Positions 1 to 8,498 of a DNA stretch of 64,000 nt are shown here, piece by piece. This stretch comes from CAVYOE01 sp963770155 (GTDB lineage Bacteria; Actinomycetota; Thermoleophilia; Solirubrobacterales; 70-9), in contig CAVYOE010000001.1 of NCBI GenBank assembly GCA_963770155.1, positions 2,170,001 to 2,234,000 of the forward strand. The letters are read 5' to 3'. A program made the position numbers and the translations under genes. The notes beneath the pieces were generated by a model. It was given only the letters and a program-made list of their open reading frames with translations, was not told the DNA's origin and did not search any database. Every line of letters starts with the position of its first letter. Position 1 is the first letter of the stretch.

Positions 1-105
1 GACCTGCCGGGTGTCCGCTACAAGGTCGTCCGCGGCACCCTCGACGCATCCGGCGTCTCCGACCGCAAGAAGTCCCGCTCGATGTACGGAGTGAAGGCCT
101 CCTAG
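1..105 (+). CDS. rpsL: 30S ribosomal protein S12, 3' end only
   Basis: The last 34 residues and stop codon of S12, the decoding-centre protein of the small subunit. The reading frame is open from base 1, so the start lies outside the window. The segment DLPGVRYKVVRGTLDASGV is the conserved C-terminal signature of S12, followed by the usual basic end (DRKKSRSMYGVKAS). The stop is 2 bp before rpsG, the normal start of a str operon. The streptomycin-resistance residues are upstream of the window and cannot be judged. Confidence 0.96.
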   Translation, partial: DLPGVRYKVVRGTLDASGVSDRKKSRSMYGVKAS

Positions 106-107
106 CA

Positions 108-578
108 GTGCCGCGCCGTTCGCAAGCTTCGATCCGAACGCTCGAGCCCGACTCCGTCCACCGGAGCCGGCTCGTACAGCAGGTGATCAACAAGGTGATG
201 AGCCACGGCAAGAAGGGCCGGGCCGAGCAGATCACCTACGACGCTCTCGCGATCGTCGGCGAGCGCACCGGGGGCGACCCGGTGGAGGGGCTCGAAGCCG
301 CGATCAAGGAGCTCACCCCGGTGCTCGAGGTCCGCTCCCGCCGGGTCGGCGGCGCCACCTACCAGGTGCCGGTCGAGGTACCAGCCCGCCGCGCCCGCAC
401 GCTCGCGGTCCGGTGGCTGGTCGAGTACGCGCGGGACCGCGGCGAGAAGGCGATGGCCGAGCGGCTCGCCAACGAGATCACCGACGCCGCCAAACAGCAG
501 GGCAACGCCTGGAAGCGGAAGGACGACATCTACCGCATGGCCCAGGCGAACAAAGCTTTCGCGCACTACCGCTGGTAG
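108..578 (+). CDS. rpsG: 30S ribosomal protein S7
   Basis: S7 nucleates assembly of the 30S head by binding the 3' domain of 16S rRNA. The 156-residue product has the usual bacterial length and start (MPRRSQ), the conserved KVMSHGKKGRAEQI stretch and the C-terminal AFAHYRW typical of the family. Translation starts at GTG two bases after the rpsL stop, so it is probably coupled to rpsL. In most bacteria fusA follows directly; here two genes on the opposite strand intervene, the first ending 13 bp away in convergent orientation. Confidence 0.97.
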   Translation: MPRRSQASIRTLEPDSVHRSRLVQQVINKVMSHGKKGRAEQITYDALAIVGERTGGDPVEGLEAAIKELTPVLEVRSRRVGGATYQVPVEVPARRARTLAVRWLVEYARDRGEKAMAERLANEITDAAKQQGNAWKRKDDIYRMAQANKAFAHYRW

Positions 579-591
579 CGGCGCGCGGCGG

Positions 592-1095
592 CTACAGCTG
601 CTTCGAGTAGTCGACCACCCGGCGGGACTCCTCGGCCTCGGCCGGCGCACCGAACAGCTTCAGACGCCACGACGGCAGCGTTGCCAGGGCGCCGCCGCAG
701 ACCGAGAGCATCAGCGAGCCGACCAGCTCGAACCAGAAGCCGTTCTGGGGCTCGGCCTTGGCATCGATGAACGACTCGCGCGAGTCGTCGAGGGTGCCGA
801 TCTTGTTCGCGTCGGGCAGGTCGCCGATCAGGAAGATGAGCAGCGCGATCACACCGCAGACGGCGATCGCGAACGCGGCCGGCTTCGAGCCGGTGGTGAC
901 GGTCACCGCCAGCGCGATCACCGCCGTGACCGCCAGGACCAGGATGGAGCCCGAGTGGCGGTCGAGTGCGTCCGAAGCTTGAAGCGCTTCGCCCCCGGGC
1001 GGGGTCAACTCGAACGTGGTCATCAGCTCGGACGCGCCGAGGATGATGATGGCGCCGAGGCAAGCGAGCGCCAGCATCGGCTCGGTCCGCCTCAC
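592..1095 (-). CDS. Four-helix membrane protein of unknown function, paralogue of the adjacent gene
   Basis: A 167-residue protein with four likely membrane helices (about residues 7-28, 49-70, 74-95 and 119-142) and a short soluble tail. I recognise no named family. It resembles the C-terminal part of the gene immediately upstream: both have a helix ending in D-L-P, a loop, then a GFW motif opening the last helix, which suggests an old tandem duplication. Its ATG overlaps the stop of the upstream gene by 4 bp (ATGA), so the pair is translationally coupled. Its position, antisense between rpsG and fusA, is unusual and gives no functional clue. Confidence 0.7.
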   Translation of the reverse strand: MRRTEPMLALACLGAIIILGASELMTTFELTPPGGEALQASDALDRHSGSILVLAVTAVIALAVTVTTGSKPAAFAIAVCGVIALLIFLIGDLPDANKIGTLDDSRESFIDAKAEPQNGFWFELVGSLMLSVCGGALATLPSWRLKLFGAPAEAEESRRVVDYSKQL

Positions 1096-1940
1096 GAAGC
1101 CCTCCAGCGCCGCCCTGGCAAGCGCCGGCCGCTGACCGGGTGCTCGACTCTGCGGCGCTGCCGCTCGGCCCTCCGCTCCTCCCGGGTCTGCGCACGCCGG
1201 ACCGGCTCGTGGCCCCCGTGGGAGCGCTTGACGAGCTGACCCAGCAGAACGCCGCAGAAGAGCAGGACTGCTCCCGCAGCGAGTTGCGCCCAGAACCCCT
1301 CGAGCAGCCTTGCCTCCGACCCTCCATAGGCAAGCCCGGTGTCTCCCGCGTCGATCCCCTGCGGCAGGTCCACCAGGAGGCTGACCAGGACAGCGATCAA
1401 GCCGCAGAGCGCAACCAGCCGCCCCAGCCGCCAGCGGCCTCGCAGGGTGGCGGCGGTCAGGAACAGTGCCACCGCGGCTACCGGGATCATCAAGTACGCG
1501 TGGGCGGTGCCGGTGTCCTCGGCGCCGGCAATCGGCGCCGGGGCCACCCGACCGATCTGACCACCGTAGGCAGGCGCGTCAACCGCAATGCCGCTGTAGG
1601 CGACGAACTGCGATGCGGCCAGCGCCAGGCAGCAGCCGGCAGCCACGGCCGCGACCGCGGGCTCGGGCCGCACGGCGGCGCTGACCGAGTCGACCCTGGC
1701 CAGACACCAGGCGACCAGGCGCGAGCCGACCGCGATCAGTTGAGCCGCGAGCACGATCGGGAGCGAAAGAACCGCTGTTATGTAGGGGGCGGCCCCACCG
1801 GCGAGGCTCCGCACGGCGCCGCCGCCCCGCCGCAGTGCGTAGCCGGTCCGGCGGCCCGCCTCCCGGCCGGCCTCGGAGACCCCGGGACGCCGGCGCATGC
1901 CGATCCGCAGCCGTGCCCGAGCACGCCTGAGCACACTCAT
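1092..1940 (-). CDS. Polytopic membrane protein of unknown function
   Basis: A 282-residue protein with a strongly basic N-terminus (about residues 1-40), roughly five membrane helices (about 51-78, 96-115, 147-165, 170-190, 214-235) and a very basic tail rich in Arg (EERRAERQRRR). The last four helices share layout and a GFW motif with the downstream partner, so the two are likely paralogues. It is divergent from fusA, with 160 bp between the starts, and forms a two-gene operon with the 592-1095 gene. I cannot assign a function. Confidence 0.68.
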   Translation of the reverse strand: MSVLRRARARLRIGMRRRPGVSEAGREAGRRTGYALRRGGGAVRSLAGGAAPYITAVLSLPIVLAAQLIAVGSRLVAWCLARVDSVSAAVRPEPAVAAVAAGCCLALAASQFVAYSGIAVDAPAYGGQIGRVAPAPIAGAEDTGTAHAYLMIPVAAVALFLTAATLRGRWRLGRLVALCGLIAVLVSLLVDLPQGIDAGDTGLAYGGSEARLLEGFWAQLAAGAVLLFCGVLLGQLVKRSHGGHEPVRRAQTREERRAERQRRRVEHPVSGRRLPGRRWRAS

Positions 1941-2058
1941 CCCTTTGCTATCCTCACGCGTCGCCCCGGCAGGGAGCTAGGAGCCGCGGGCAAAGCCATT
2001 TCGATGAAGAACGAAGCCACATAGGCGTATCTCCGGGTCGCAAAGCGAGTAGCACTCG

Positions 2059-2077
2059 GGCCCGTCAGGGCCTTTTT
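2059..2077 (+). terminator. Small intrinsic terminator or attenuator before fusA
   Basis: GGCCC-gtca-GGGCC followed directly by TTTTT: a 5-bp GC stem with a tetraloop and a U-tract. It ends only 23 bp before the fusA start codon. In that position it would either terminate transcripts from rpsG or attenuate fusA. The stem is short, so strength is uncertain. Confidence 0.45.
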
Positions 2078-2100
2078 CATGTCCAAATCTAGTTGAACCC

Positions 2101-4206
2101 ATGCCCCGCACTTTCCCACTCGAAAAGACACGCAACATCGGCATCATGGCGCACATCGATGCCGGTAAGACCACGACCACCGAGCGCATCCTCTATTACA
2201 CCGGCCGCACCCACAAAATGGGCGAGGTCCACGAGGGCGCGGCGGTCATGGACTGGATGGAGCAGGAGCAGGAGCGGGGCATCACGATTACATCGGCAGC
2301 GACGGCGGCCGAGTGGAAGGACCACCGGATCAACATCATCGACACTCCGGGCCACGTCGATTTCACGGTCGAGGTTGAGCGCAGCCTCCGGGTGCTCGAC
2401 GGCGCGATCGCCGTCTTTGACTCCGTCGCCGGCGTAGAGCCGCAGTCGGAGACGGTCTGGCGCCAGGCCGACAAGTACAAGGTTCCGCGGGTCGCCTACA
2501 TCAACAAGATGGACCGCACCGGCGCGGACTTCTTCGGCGCGGTCGAGACGATGAAGGAGCGCCTCGGCGCCCACCCGCTGCCGATCCAGATCCCGATCGG
2601 CCAAGAGGACGCGTTCGAGGGTGTCGTCGACCTGATCGAGAACAAGGCGCTCGTCTGGAAGGACGAGCTCGGCACCGAATTCGAGTACTCGGACGTCCCC
2701 GATGACCTCAAGGAGCTCGCCCACGAGCACCGCACTCACTTGATCGAGGCTTGCGCCGACTACGACGACGAGCTGATGGAGATGTACCTCGAAGAGCAGG
2801 AGATTCCGCACGAGCGCATCGCCAAGTCGCTCCACCGGGCCACACTCGACATCAAGGTCACCCCGGTCCTCTGCGGGTCGAGCTTCAAGAACAAGGGCGT
2901 ACAGCCGTTGCTCGACGCGATCGTCGAGCTGCTGCCTTCCCCGCTCGAGGTCCCGCCGGTGACAGGGATCGCGGCCGGCAAGGGGGACGACGGCGCCGAG
3001 GTCGAGCGCCCACCGGAGGACGACGCGCCCTTCTCCGCCCTGGCGTTCAAGGTGATGGCCGACCCGTTCGTCGGCAAGCTCACCTACTTCCGCGTGTACT
3101 CGGGCAAGCTCCAGTCCGGCGGCCGCGTGCTCAACGCTTCCTCCGGTAAGACCGAGCGGATCGGCCGGCTGCTGATGATGCACGCCAATCATCGCGAGGA
3201 GATCGAGGAGTGTTACGCGGGCGACATCCTCGCCGGGGTCGGCCTCAAGCAGACCTCCACTGGCGACACGCTGTGCGCCCCGGACGCGCCGGTGATTCTC
3301 GAGCAGATCGAGTTCCCCGAGCCGGTGATCGCCGTCGCGATCGAGCCCAAGACCAAGGCAGACCAGGAGAAGCTGGGCTCGAGCCTTGCGCGGCTCGCCG
3401 AGGAGGACCCCACCTTCCAGGTCGAGTCCGACGAGGAAACCGGCCAGACGCTGATCCACGGCATGGGCGAGCTCCACCTCGAGGTCCTGGTCGACCGCCT
3501 CCTGCGCGAGTTCAAGGTCGAGGCGAACGTCGGCCGTCCGCAGGTGGCATACCGCGAGACGATCCGCGACTCGGTCAACAAGGTCGAGGGGCGCTTCGTT
3601 CGCCAGACGGGCGGCCGCGGCCAGTACGGCCACGCCGTGATCAACATCGAGCCGGCACCCGGCGAGGGCTTCGACTTCATCAACTCGATCAAGGGCGGGA
3701 GGATCCCCACCGAGTACATCCCGTCGGTCGAGGAGGGGATCGAGGAGGCGCTGCAGAGCGGGGTCAAGGCCGGTTACCCGATGGTCGACGTTAAGGTCGA
3801 GCTGATCGACGGTTCCTTCCACGACGTCGACTCCTCGGAGATGGCGTTCAAGATCGCCGGCTCGATCGCGCTGCAGGAGGCTGCCCGCAAGGCGAAGCCG
3901 GTTCTGCTCGAGCCGGTGATGACGGTCGAGGTCGTCACCCCCGAGGACTTCCTCGGTGACGTGATCGGCGACCTCTCCCGCCGCCGCGGCAAGGTCCAGG
4001 GCCAGGAGCAGCGCGGGAACGCGCTCGCCGTCCACGCCTACGTCCCTCTGGGAGAGATGTTCGGCTACGCGACCGACCTTCGTTCTTCGACCCAGGGCCG
4101 CGCCAACTACACGATGCAGTTCGAGCGCTACGAGGAGGTGCCCTCGAACATCGCCGAGGAGATCATCGAGCACAAGGCGGGCGAGCCCGTGGGGGCCGAG
4201 GCATGA
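2101..4206 (+). CDS. fusA: Elongation factor G
   Basis: The translocase GTPase that moves tRNAs and mRNA through the ribosome after peptide transfer, and helps recycle ribosomes with RRF. The 701-residue length is standard. Visible GTPase motifs are the P-loop AHIDAGKTT (about 17-25), the switch I region ERGITITSAAT, DTPGHVDF (G3) and NKMD (G4, about 137-140). Domain IV carries the expected RQTGGRGQYGHA stretch. The start is fixed by the MPRTFPLEKTRNIGIMAH N-terminus. There is no obvious Shine-Dalgarno sequence before the ATG and a small terminator-like hairpin sits 23 bp upstream, which suggests unusual control of initiation. tuf follows after 134 bp. Confidence 0.98.
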   Translation: MPRTFPLEKTRNIGIMAHIDAGKTTTTERILYYTGRTHKMGEVHEGAAVMDWMEQEQERGITITSAATAAEWKDHRINIIDTPGHVDFTVEVERSLRVLDGAIAVFDSVAGVEPQSETVWRQADKYKVPRVAYINKMDRTGADFFGAVETMKERLGAHPLPIQIPIGQEDAFEGVVDLIENKALVWKDELGTEFEYSDVPDDLKELAHEHRTHLIEACADYDDELMEMYLEEQEIPHERIAKSLHRATLDIKVTPVLCGSSFKNKGVQPLLDAIVELLPSPLEVPPVTGIAAGKGDDGAEVERPPEDDAPFSALAFKVMADPFVGKLTYFRVYSGKLQSGGRVLNASSGKTERIGRLLMMHANHREEIEECYAGDILAGVGLKQTSTGDTLCAPDAPVILEQIEFPEPVIAVAIEPKTKADQEKLGSSLARLAEEDPTFQVESDEETGQTLIHGMGELHLEVLVDRLLREFKVEANVGRPQVAYRETIRDSVNKVEGRFVRQTGGRGQYGHAVINIEPAPGEGFDFINSIKGGRIPTEYIPSVEEGIEEALQSGVKAGYPMVDVKVELIDGSFHDVDSSEMAFKIAGSIALQEAARKAKPVLLEPVMTVEVVTPEDFLGDVIGDLSRRRGKVQGQEQRGNALAVHAYVPLGEMFGYATDLRSSTQGRANYTMQFERYEEVPSNIAEEIIEHKAGEPVGAEA

Positions 4207-4252
4207 GCCTCGCGACGCCTCCCGTATGCCTGGGTATGGCTATTCTTCCTCG

Positions 4253-4270
4253 GTTCGGCCGGAGCCGAAC
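4253..4270 (+). other. Hairpin in the fusA-tuf intergenic region
   Basis: GTTCGGC-CGGA-GCCGAAC, a perfect 7-bp inverted repeat with a stable-type tetraloop, 70 bp before the tuf start. There is no U-tract, so it is more likely an mRNA processing or stability element in the tuf leader than a terminator. Confidence 0.4.
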
Positions 4271-4340
4271 TAATTCAGCACCCCAAACTTGAACGAACCA
4301 ACCGAACCCCCACCTACCTACACCCCACTTAAGGAGAACG

Positions 4341-5522
4341 ATGGCTGAGAAGTTCGACCGCAGTAAGCCGCATGTGAACGTTGGCACGATTGGTCATGTC
4401 GACCACGGCAAGACCACGTTGACGGCTGCGATCACCAAGACCCTCGCGGAGAAGGGGGGCGCTACGGAGAAGTCGTTCGAGGAGATCGACAACGCGCCGG
4501 AAGAGAAGGAGCGCGGGATCACGATCGCGACCTCCCACGTCGAGTACGAGACCGACAACCGTCATTACGCCCACGTCGACTGCCCGGGCCACGCGGACTA
4601 CGTCAAGAACATGATCACCGGCGCCGCCCAGATGGACGGCGCCATTCTCGTTGTCTCGGCCCCGGACGGCCCGATGCCCCAGACCCGCGAGCACATCCTG
4701 CTCGCGCGCCAGGTGAACGTGCCGTCGGTCGTCGTCTTCCTGAACAAGGTCGACATGGTCGATGACGACGAGCTGCTCGAGCTGGTCGAGGAGGAGGTCA
4801 AGGACCTTCTCAACGAGTACGAGTTCCCCGGAGACGAGACCCCGATCATCAAGGGCTCCGCTCTGAAGGCGCTCGAAGGCGACGAGGAGGGCAAGAAGGC
4901 CATCCTCGAGCTCGCCGAGGCGCTCGACAGCTACATTCCGGAGCCCGAGCGCGATCTCGACAAGCCGTTCCTGATGCCCGTCGAGGACGTCATGACCATT
5001 CAGGGGCGTGGCACGGTTGCCACCGGCCGCGTCGAACAGGGCAAGGTTGCGACCAGCGACGAGATCGAGATCGTCGGGATCAAGGACACGCAGAAGACGG
5101 TCGTCACCGGGATCGAGATGTTCCACAAGACCCTCGACGAGGGACAGGCCGGCGACAACGCCGGCGTCCTCCTTCGAGGGACGAAGCGCGAGGAGATCGA
5201 GCGTGGACAGGTGCTCTGCAAGCCTGGCTCGATCACCCCGCATACGAAGTTCAAGGCCGAGGTCTACTGCCTGAAGAAGGAAGAGGGTGGACGCCACACC
5301 CCATTCGTCTCGGGCTACCGGCCGCAGTTCTATTTCCGGACCACGGACGTCACCGGCGTCTCGAAGCTCCCCGACGACCGCGAGTTCGTGGCGCCCGGCG
5401 AGAACGTGGAGATGGAAGTTGAGCTGATTCAGCCGATCGCCATGGACCAGGGCCTTCGGTTCGCCATCCGCGAAGGTGGCCGAACCGTCGGTTCCGGGGT
5501 CGTGACGGAGGTAGTTGAGTAG
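4341..5522 (+). CDS. tuf: Elongation factor Tu
   Basis: Delivers aminoacyl-tRNA to the ribosomal A site as a GTP complex. The 393 residues include the P-loop GHVDHGKTTL (about 19-28), switch I RGITI, DCPGHADY (G3) and NKVD (G4), followed by the two beta-barrel domains ending in REGGRTVGSGVVTEV. The start follows a good ribosome binding site (AAGGAGA, 6 bp upstream). It is the only tuf copy in the window and closes the str cluster; a GC-rich hairpin lies 5 bp after its stop. Confidence 0.98.
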   Translation: MAEKFDRSKPHVNVGTIGHVDHGKTTLTAAITKTLAEKGGATEKSFEEIDNAPEEKERGITIATSHVEYETDNRHYAHVDCPGHADYVKNMITGAAQMDGAILVVSAPDGPMPQTREHILLARQVNVPSVVVFLNKVDMVDDDELLELVEEEVKDLLNEYEFPGDETPIIKGSALKALEGDEEGKKAILELAEALDSYIPEPERDLDKPFLMPVEDVMTIQGRGTVATGRVEQGKVATSDEIEIVGIKDTQKTVVTGIEMFHKTLDEGQAGDNAGVLLRGTKREEIERGQVLCKPGSITPHTKFKAEVYCLKKEEGGRHTPFVSGYRPQFYFRTTDVTGVSKLPDDREFVAPGENVEMEVELIQPIAMDQGLRFAIREGGRTVGSGVVTEVVE

Positions 5523-5526
5523 ACCC

Positions 5527-5554
5527 AAGAGGGGCGGAGCGATCCGCCCCTCTT
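5527..5554 (+). terminator. Strong GC hairpin after tuf
   Basis: AAGAGGGGCGGA-gcga-TCCGCCCCTCTT is a perfect 12-bp stem with a 4-base loop directly after the tuf stop. The usual U-tract is lacking, so termination may be Rho-assisted or partial. It marks the boundary between the str and S10 transcription units. Confidence 0.6.
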
Positions 5555-5614
5555 GACGTAGGGAAGCACGCGGCCCCAGAACCGGCCGCGCCAACGAAGA
5601 CAAGACATACGACC

Positions 5615-5654
5615 GGGGCGGCGCCCCCAAAGAGTCACTAAGGGGCGGCGCCCC
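5615..5654. repeat. Twin GC palindromes in the rpsJ leader
   Basis: Two identical copies of GGGGCGGCGCCCC (5615-5627 and 5642-5654), each a 6-bp inverted repeat around a central G, spaced 27 bp start to start. They lie 50-90 bp before rpsJ, where an S10 operon leader would be expected. They could be operator sites or two consecutive RNA hairpins; I do not recognise a known element. Confidence 0.5.
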
Positions 5655-5703
5655 AATTGCGCGCAAAGAAGAGGAAACGAAGGAATAGAGACGGAGACCA
5701 AGG

Positions 5704-6024
5704 TTGGCCTCGCTGACAACAGGAAAAATTCGAATCAGGCTCAAGGCGTACGACCACGACGCCATAGACCGGGCTGCCCAGGAGATCATCGGGACCGCTG
5801 AGCGCACCGGTGCGAGCGTCGCCGGCCCGATCCCGCTGCCGACCGATAAGCACGTCTACTGCGTCATCCGCTCCCCCTTCAAGGACAAGGACTCGCGCGA
5901 GCACTTCGAGATCCGCACACACAAGCGGCTGATCGACATCCATCAGCCCTCCCCGAAGACCGTCGATTCCCTCCAGCGTCTGGACGCGCTGCCGGCAGGG
6001 GTCGACATCGAGATCAGGCTCTAG
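5704..6024 (+). CDS. rpsJ: 30S ribosomal protein S10
   Basis: S10 is part of the 30S head and, with NusB, of transcription antitermination. The 106-residue product has the conserved IRIRLKAYDHDAID start and the HKRLIDIHQP motif. Translation begins at TTG after a purine-rich stretch (GAGACGGAGACC). It opens the S10 operon, with 181 bp of leader upstream containing a post-tuf hairpin and twin palindromes. rplC starts 4 bp after its stop. Confidence 0.97.
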   Translation: MASLTTGKIRIRLKAYDHDAIDRAAQEIIGTAERTGASVAGPIPLPTDKHVYCVIRSPFKDKDSREHFEIRTHKRLIDIHQPSPKTVDSLQRLDALPAGVDIEIRL

Positions 6025-6028
6025 TGAG

Positions 6029-6724
6029 ATGGCCGCGATCATCGGAAAGAAGCTCGGAATGACACAGGTCTTCACCGAAGACGGCGAGGCAGTGCCGGTC
6101 ACCGTGATCGAGGCCGGGCCCTGCACCGTCACCGCCGTGCGCAAGGCCGACCGCGACGGCTACGACGCTGTCCAGCTCGCCTTCGACGCAGTCGACGAGA
6201 AGAAACTCTCCAAGGCCGAGCTCGGTCATCTGAAGAAGGCCGGAGCGCCCCCGTCCCGGACGCTGGTCGAGTTCCGCGACGCCGACGTTGCCGGTGCGGC
6301 AGCCGAGGAAGGCGGGGGCGAGGAGAAGGAGGAGGCGAAGGAAGAGGCAACGGACGGCCGCTCCGGCCCCAAGGTTGGAGACGAGGTCACCGTTTCCTCC
6401 TTCGAGCCCGGCGAGAGGGTCAAGGTCTCCGGGGTCTCGATCGGGAAGGGCTTCCAGGGGACGATCCGCCGCCACAACTTCAGCCGCGGCCCGGAGACGC
6501 ACGGCTCGCACAACGTGCGCGCCCCGGGATCGGTCGGCGCCAGCGCAGACCCGGCACGGGTCTTCAAGGGCCAGAAGATGCCCGGTCAGATGGGAAGCAC
6601 CCGTGTGACCCAGCCGGGTCTCGAGGTGGTCCAGGTGGACGCCGATCAGAACCTGCTCCTGGTCAGGGGAGCGGTCCCGGGCTCCAAAAACTCGACCGTG
6701 GAGGTGCGCAGCAATGGCGGCTAG
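6029..6724 (+). CDS. rplC: 50S ribosomal protein L3 with acidic insert
   Basis: L3 is an early-assembly protein of the large subunit whose long loop approaches the peptidyl-transferase centre. The N-terminus (MAAIIGKKLGMTQVF) and the loop motif (GSHNVRAPGSVGASADPARV) are canonical. At 231 residues it is somewhat longer than usual because of an acidic, Gly/Glu/Lys-rich insert at about 89-113, between the two halves of the beta-barrel. The 3' end overlaps rplD by 11 bp. Confidence 0.96.
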   Translation: MAAIIGKKLGMTQVFTEDGEAVPVTVIEAGPCTVTAVRKADRDGYDAVQLAFDAVDEKKLSKAELGHLKKAGAPPSRTLVEFRDADVAGAAAEEGGGEEKEEAKEEATDGRSGPKVGDEVTVSSFEPGERVKVSGVSIGKGFQGTIRRHNFSRGPETHGSHNVRAPGSVGASADPARVFKGQKMPGQMGSTRVTQPGLEVVQVDADQNLLLVRGAVPGSKNSTVEVRSNGG

Positions 6725-7355
6725 CGCGCCAGTCCTCGGCAAGCAGGGCAAGGCTGACCTTCCGGCGGCCGTCTTCGGCGAACCGTTCCACGAATCTCTC
6801 GTGCACGAGGCGGCGCGGGCCGACCTGGCTGCCCGGCGGCGCGGCACCGCTTCCACCCTCGGCCGCGGCGAAGTCTCGATGACCACCGCCAAGGCCTGGC
6901 GCCAGAAGGGCACCGGCCGCGCTCGCGCCGGGGCGCTCAGCGTTCCGCACCGCTACGGCGGTGGAGTGGCCTTCGGTCCGAAGCCGCGCCACTACACCGT
7001 CAAGGTGAACCGCAAGGCGCGGCGGCGGGCCCTGCGCGCCGCTCTCAGTGTCCACGCCGCGCGCGACTCGATCGCGGTGCTCGATCCCGCAGGATTCGAG
7101 AGCCCCTCGACCAAGGACGCCGCCTCATCGCTGCAGAAGTGGGGCGCGAAGCAGCCCACCCTCGTGCTCGTAGGGACCGACGAGGAGAGCACCGCCAAGA
7201 GCTTTCGCAACATCGATCGGGTCACGGTCCTGCCGGCCGACGCCGCCGGGGTCGCTGACGTGATCGGCGCTGCTTCGCTGGTCGTCTCCGAGAAGGCGCT
7301 CGAGACGTTGAAGGCGAGGGCCGAGGGTGACGGCGCCAAGGAGGTGTCGGAGTAG
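6714..7355 (+). CDS. rplD: 50S ribosomal protein L4
   Basis: L4 lines the nascent-peptide exit tunnel and in some bacteria represses its own operon. The 213-residue product shows the tunnel-loop signature WRQKGTGRARAGALSVP at about 62-78 and the VNRKARRRALRAALS stretch. The start at ATG inside the end of rplC gives an 11-bp overlap; the stop overlaps the rplW GTG start by one base. Known L4 autoregulation could apply, but no leader structure resembling the E. coli one was identified. Confidence 0.95.
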   Translation: MAASAPVLGKQGKADLPAAVFGEPFHESLVHEAARADLAARRRGTASTLGRGEVSMTTAKAWRQKGTGRARAGALSVPHRYGGGVAFGPKPRHYTVKVNRKARRRALRAALSVHAARDSIAVLDPAGFESPSTKDAASSLQKWGAKQPTLVLVGTDEESTAKSFRNIDRVTVLPADAAGVADVIGAASLVVSEKALETLKARAEGDGAKEVSE

Positions 7356-7651
7356 TGGAGCCGCGCCAGGTGATCATCCGACCGGTCGTTTCCGAGAAGA
7401 GCTATGCCCTGATGGCCGACGGCAAGTACACGTTCCGGATCCACGAGCGCGCCCACAAGACCCAGGTGGCCCACGCGGTCGAGGAGATCTTCGGTGTGAA
7501 CGTGGTCTCGGTCCGCACCTCGCGGGTGCGGGCAAAGCCGAAGCGCAGAGGCCTGCACTCGGGCACCTCGAGGTCGTGGAAGAAGGCCGTCGTCCAACTC
7601 GCTCCGGGCGAGCGAATCGAGCTGTTCGAAGGCGCGGCGGTGGAGGGGTAA
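7355..7651 (+). CDS. rplW: 50S ribosomal protein L23
   Basis: L23 sits at the tunnel exit and docks trigger factor and SRP. The 98-residue protein has the family pattern: IIRPVVSEKSY near the N-terminus, YTFRIHERAHKTQV and the extended basic hairpin (RVRAKPKRRG). The start codon is GTG overlapping the rplD stop; rplB starts 3 bp after the stop. Confidence 0.95.
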   Translation: MEPRQVIIRPVVSEKSYALMADGKYTFRIHERAHKTQVAHAVEEIFGVNVVSVRTSRVRAKPKRRGLHSGTSRSWKKAVVQLAPGERIELFEGAAVEG

Positions 7652-7654
7652 GCG

Positions 7655-8498
7655 ATGGCCACCCGAAAGACACGGCCGACCAGCCCCGGGCGACGCTTTG
7701 CCACCTATCAGGTGCGCGAGGAGCTCACCGGCGAGAAGCCCGAGAAGAGCCTCACCGAGGGGACCTCGAAGTCCGGCGGCCGCAACTCCAAGGGACGCGT
7801 CACCAGCCGCCACCGCGGCGGCGGCGCCAAGCGCCGGTATCGCCGGATCGATTTCAAGCGCCGCAAGGACGGCGTACCGGCGCGGGTTGCCTCGATCGAA
7901 TACGACCCGAACCGGACCACCTACATCGCCCTGCTCAATTACGCAGACGGGACCAAGAGCTACATCCTGGCGCCGCAAGGGCTGCAGGTCGGCGCGGAGG
8001 TCAGCTCGGGTCCCGGTGCCGACATCCGTCCCGGGCAACGCTCTCGAGCTGCGCTCGATTCCGACGGGGACCATCGTCCACGGGGTGGAAATGGTCCCGG
8101 GACAAGGAGCCCGCATGGGCCGCGCTGCCGGCGCCGCGATTCAGGTGGTCGCGAAGGAGGGCCCGATGGTCAGCCTGCGACTGCCGTCGGGTGAGGTGCG
8201 GATGGTCCGCGCCGACTGCCGCGCCACCGTCGGTACCCTCTCGAACTCCGAGCATCAGAACGTCAAGGTCGGAAAGGCCGGCCGCAACCGGCACAAGGGT
8301 CGCCGGCCGCAGACTCGTGGCGTCGCCATGAACCCGGTCGACCACCCGCATGGTGGCGGCGAGGCCCACCACACCCCCGGCGGGCATCCGGTGACCCCCT
8401 GGGGCAAGCCGACCCTCGGCTACCGGACCCGCAAGAAGGGCAAGAAGTCAGACGCGCTGATCGTCCGCGGCCGCCGGCGCGGCAAGAGGAGCGCCTGA
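7655..8498 (+). CDS. rplB: 50S ribosomal protein L2, frame disrupted by one extra base
   Basis: L2 is required for subunit joining and peptidyl transfer. The gene encodes all of L2 in two frames: the first about 126 residues (to GADIRPG) in the start frame, the rest (NALELRSIPTG to GRRRGKRSA) in the next frame. A single surplus base within GGGC at 8033-8036 accounts for it, since removing one base restores the conserved PGNAL junction. The C-terminal half has the catalytically important region GVAMNPVDHPHGGGEAHH. Corrected length is about 280 residues, normal for L2. As L2 is essential, a read or assembly error is the likeliest cause. Confidence 0.93.

Noticed and set aside
2089..4173. A 694-codon open frame on the minus strand opposite fusA
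   Set aside because: It is a mirror of the fusA codon pattern in very high-GC DNA; its product is a low-complexity Asp/Leu/Arg/Val string without family features, while fusA is certain.
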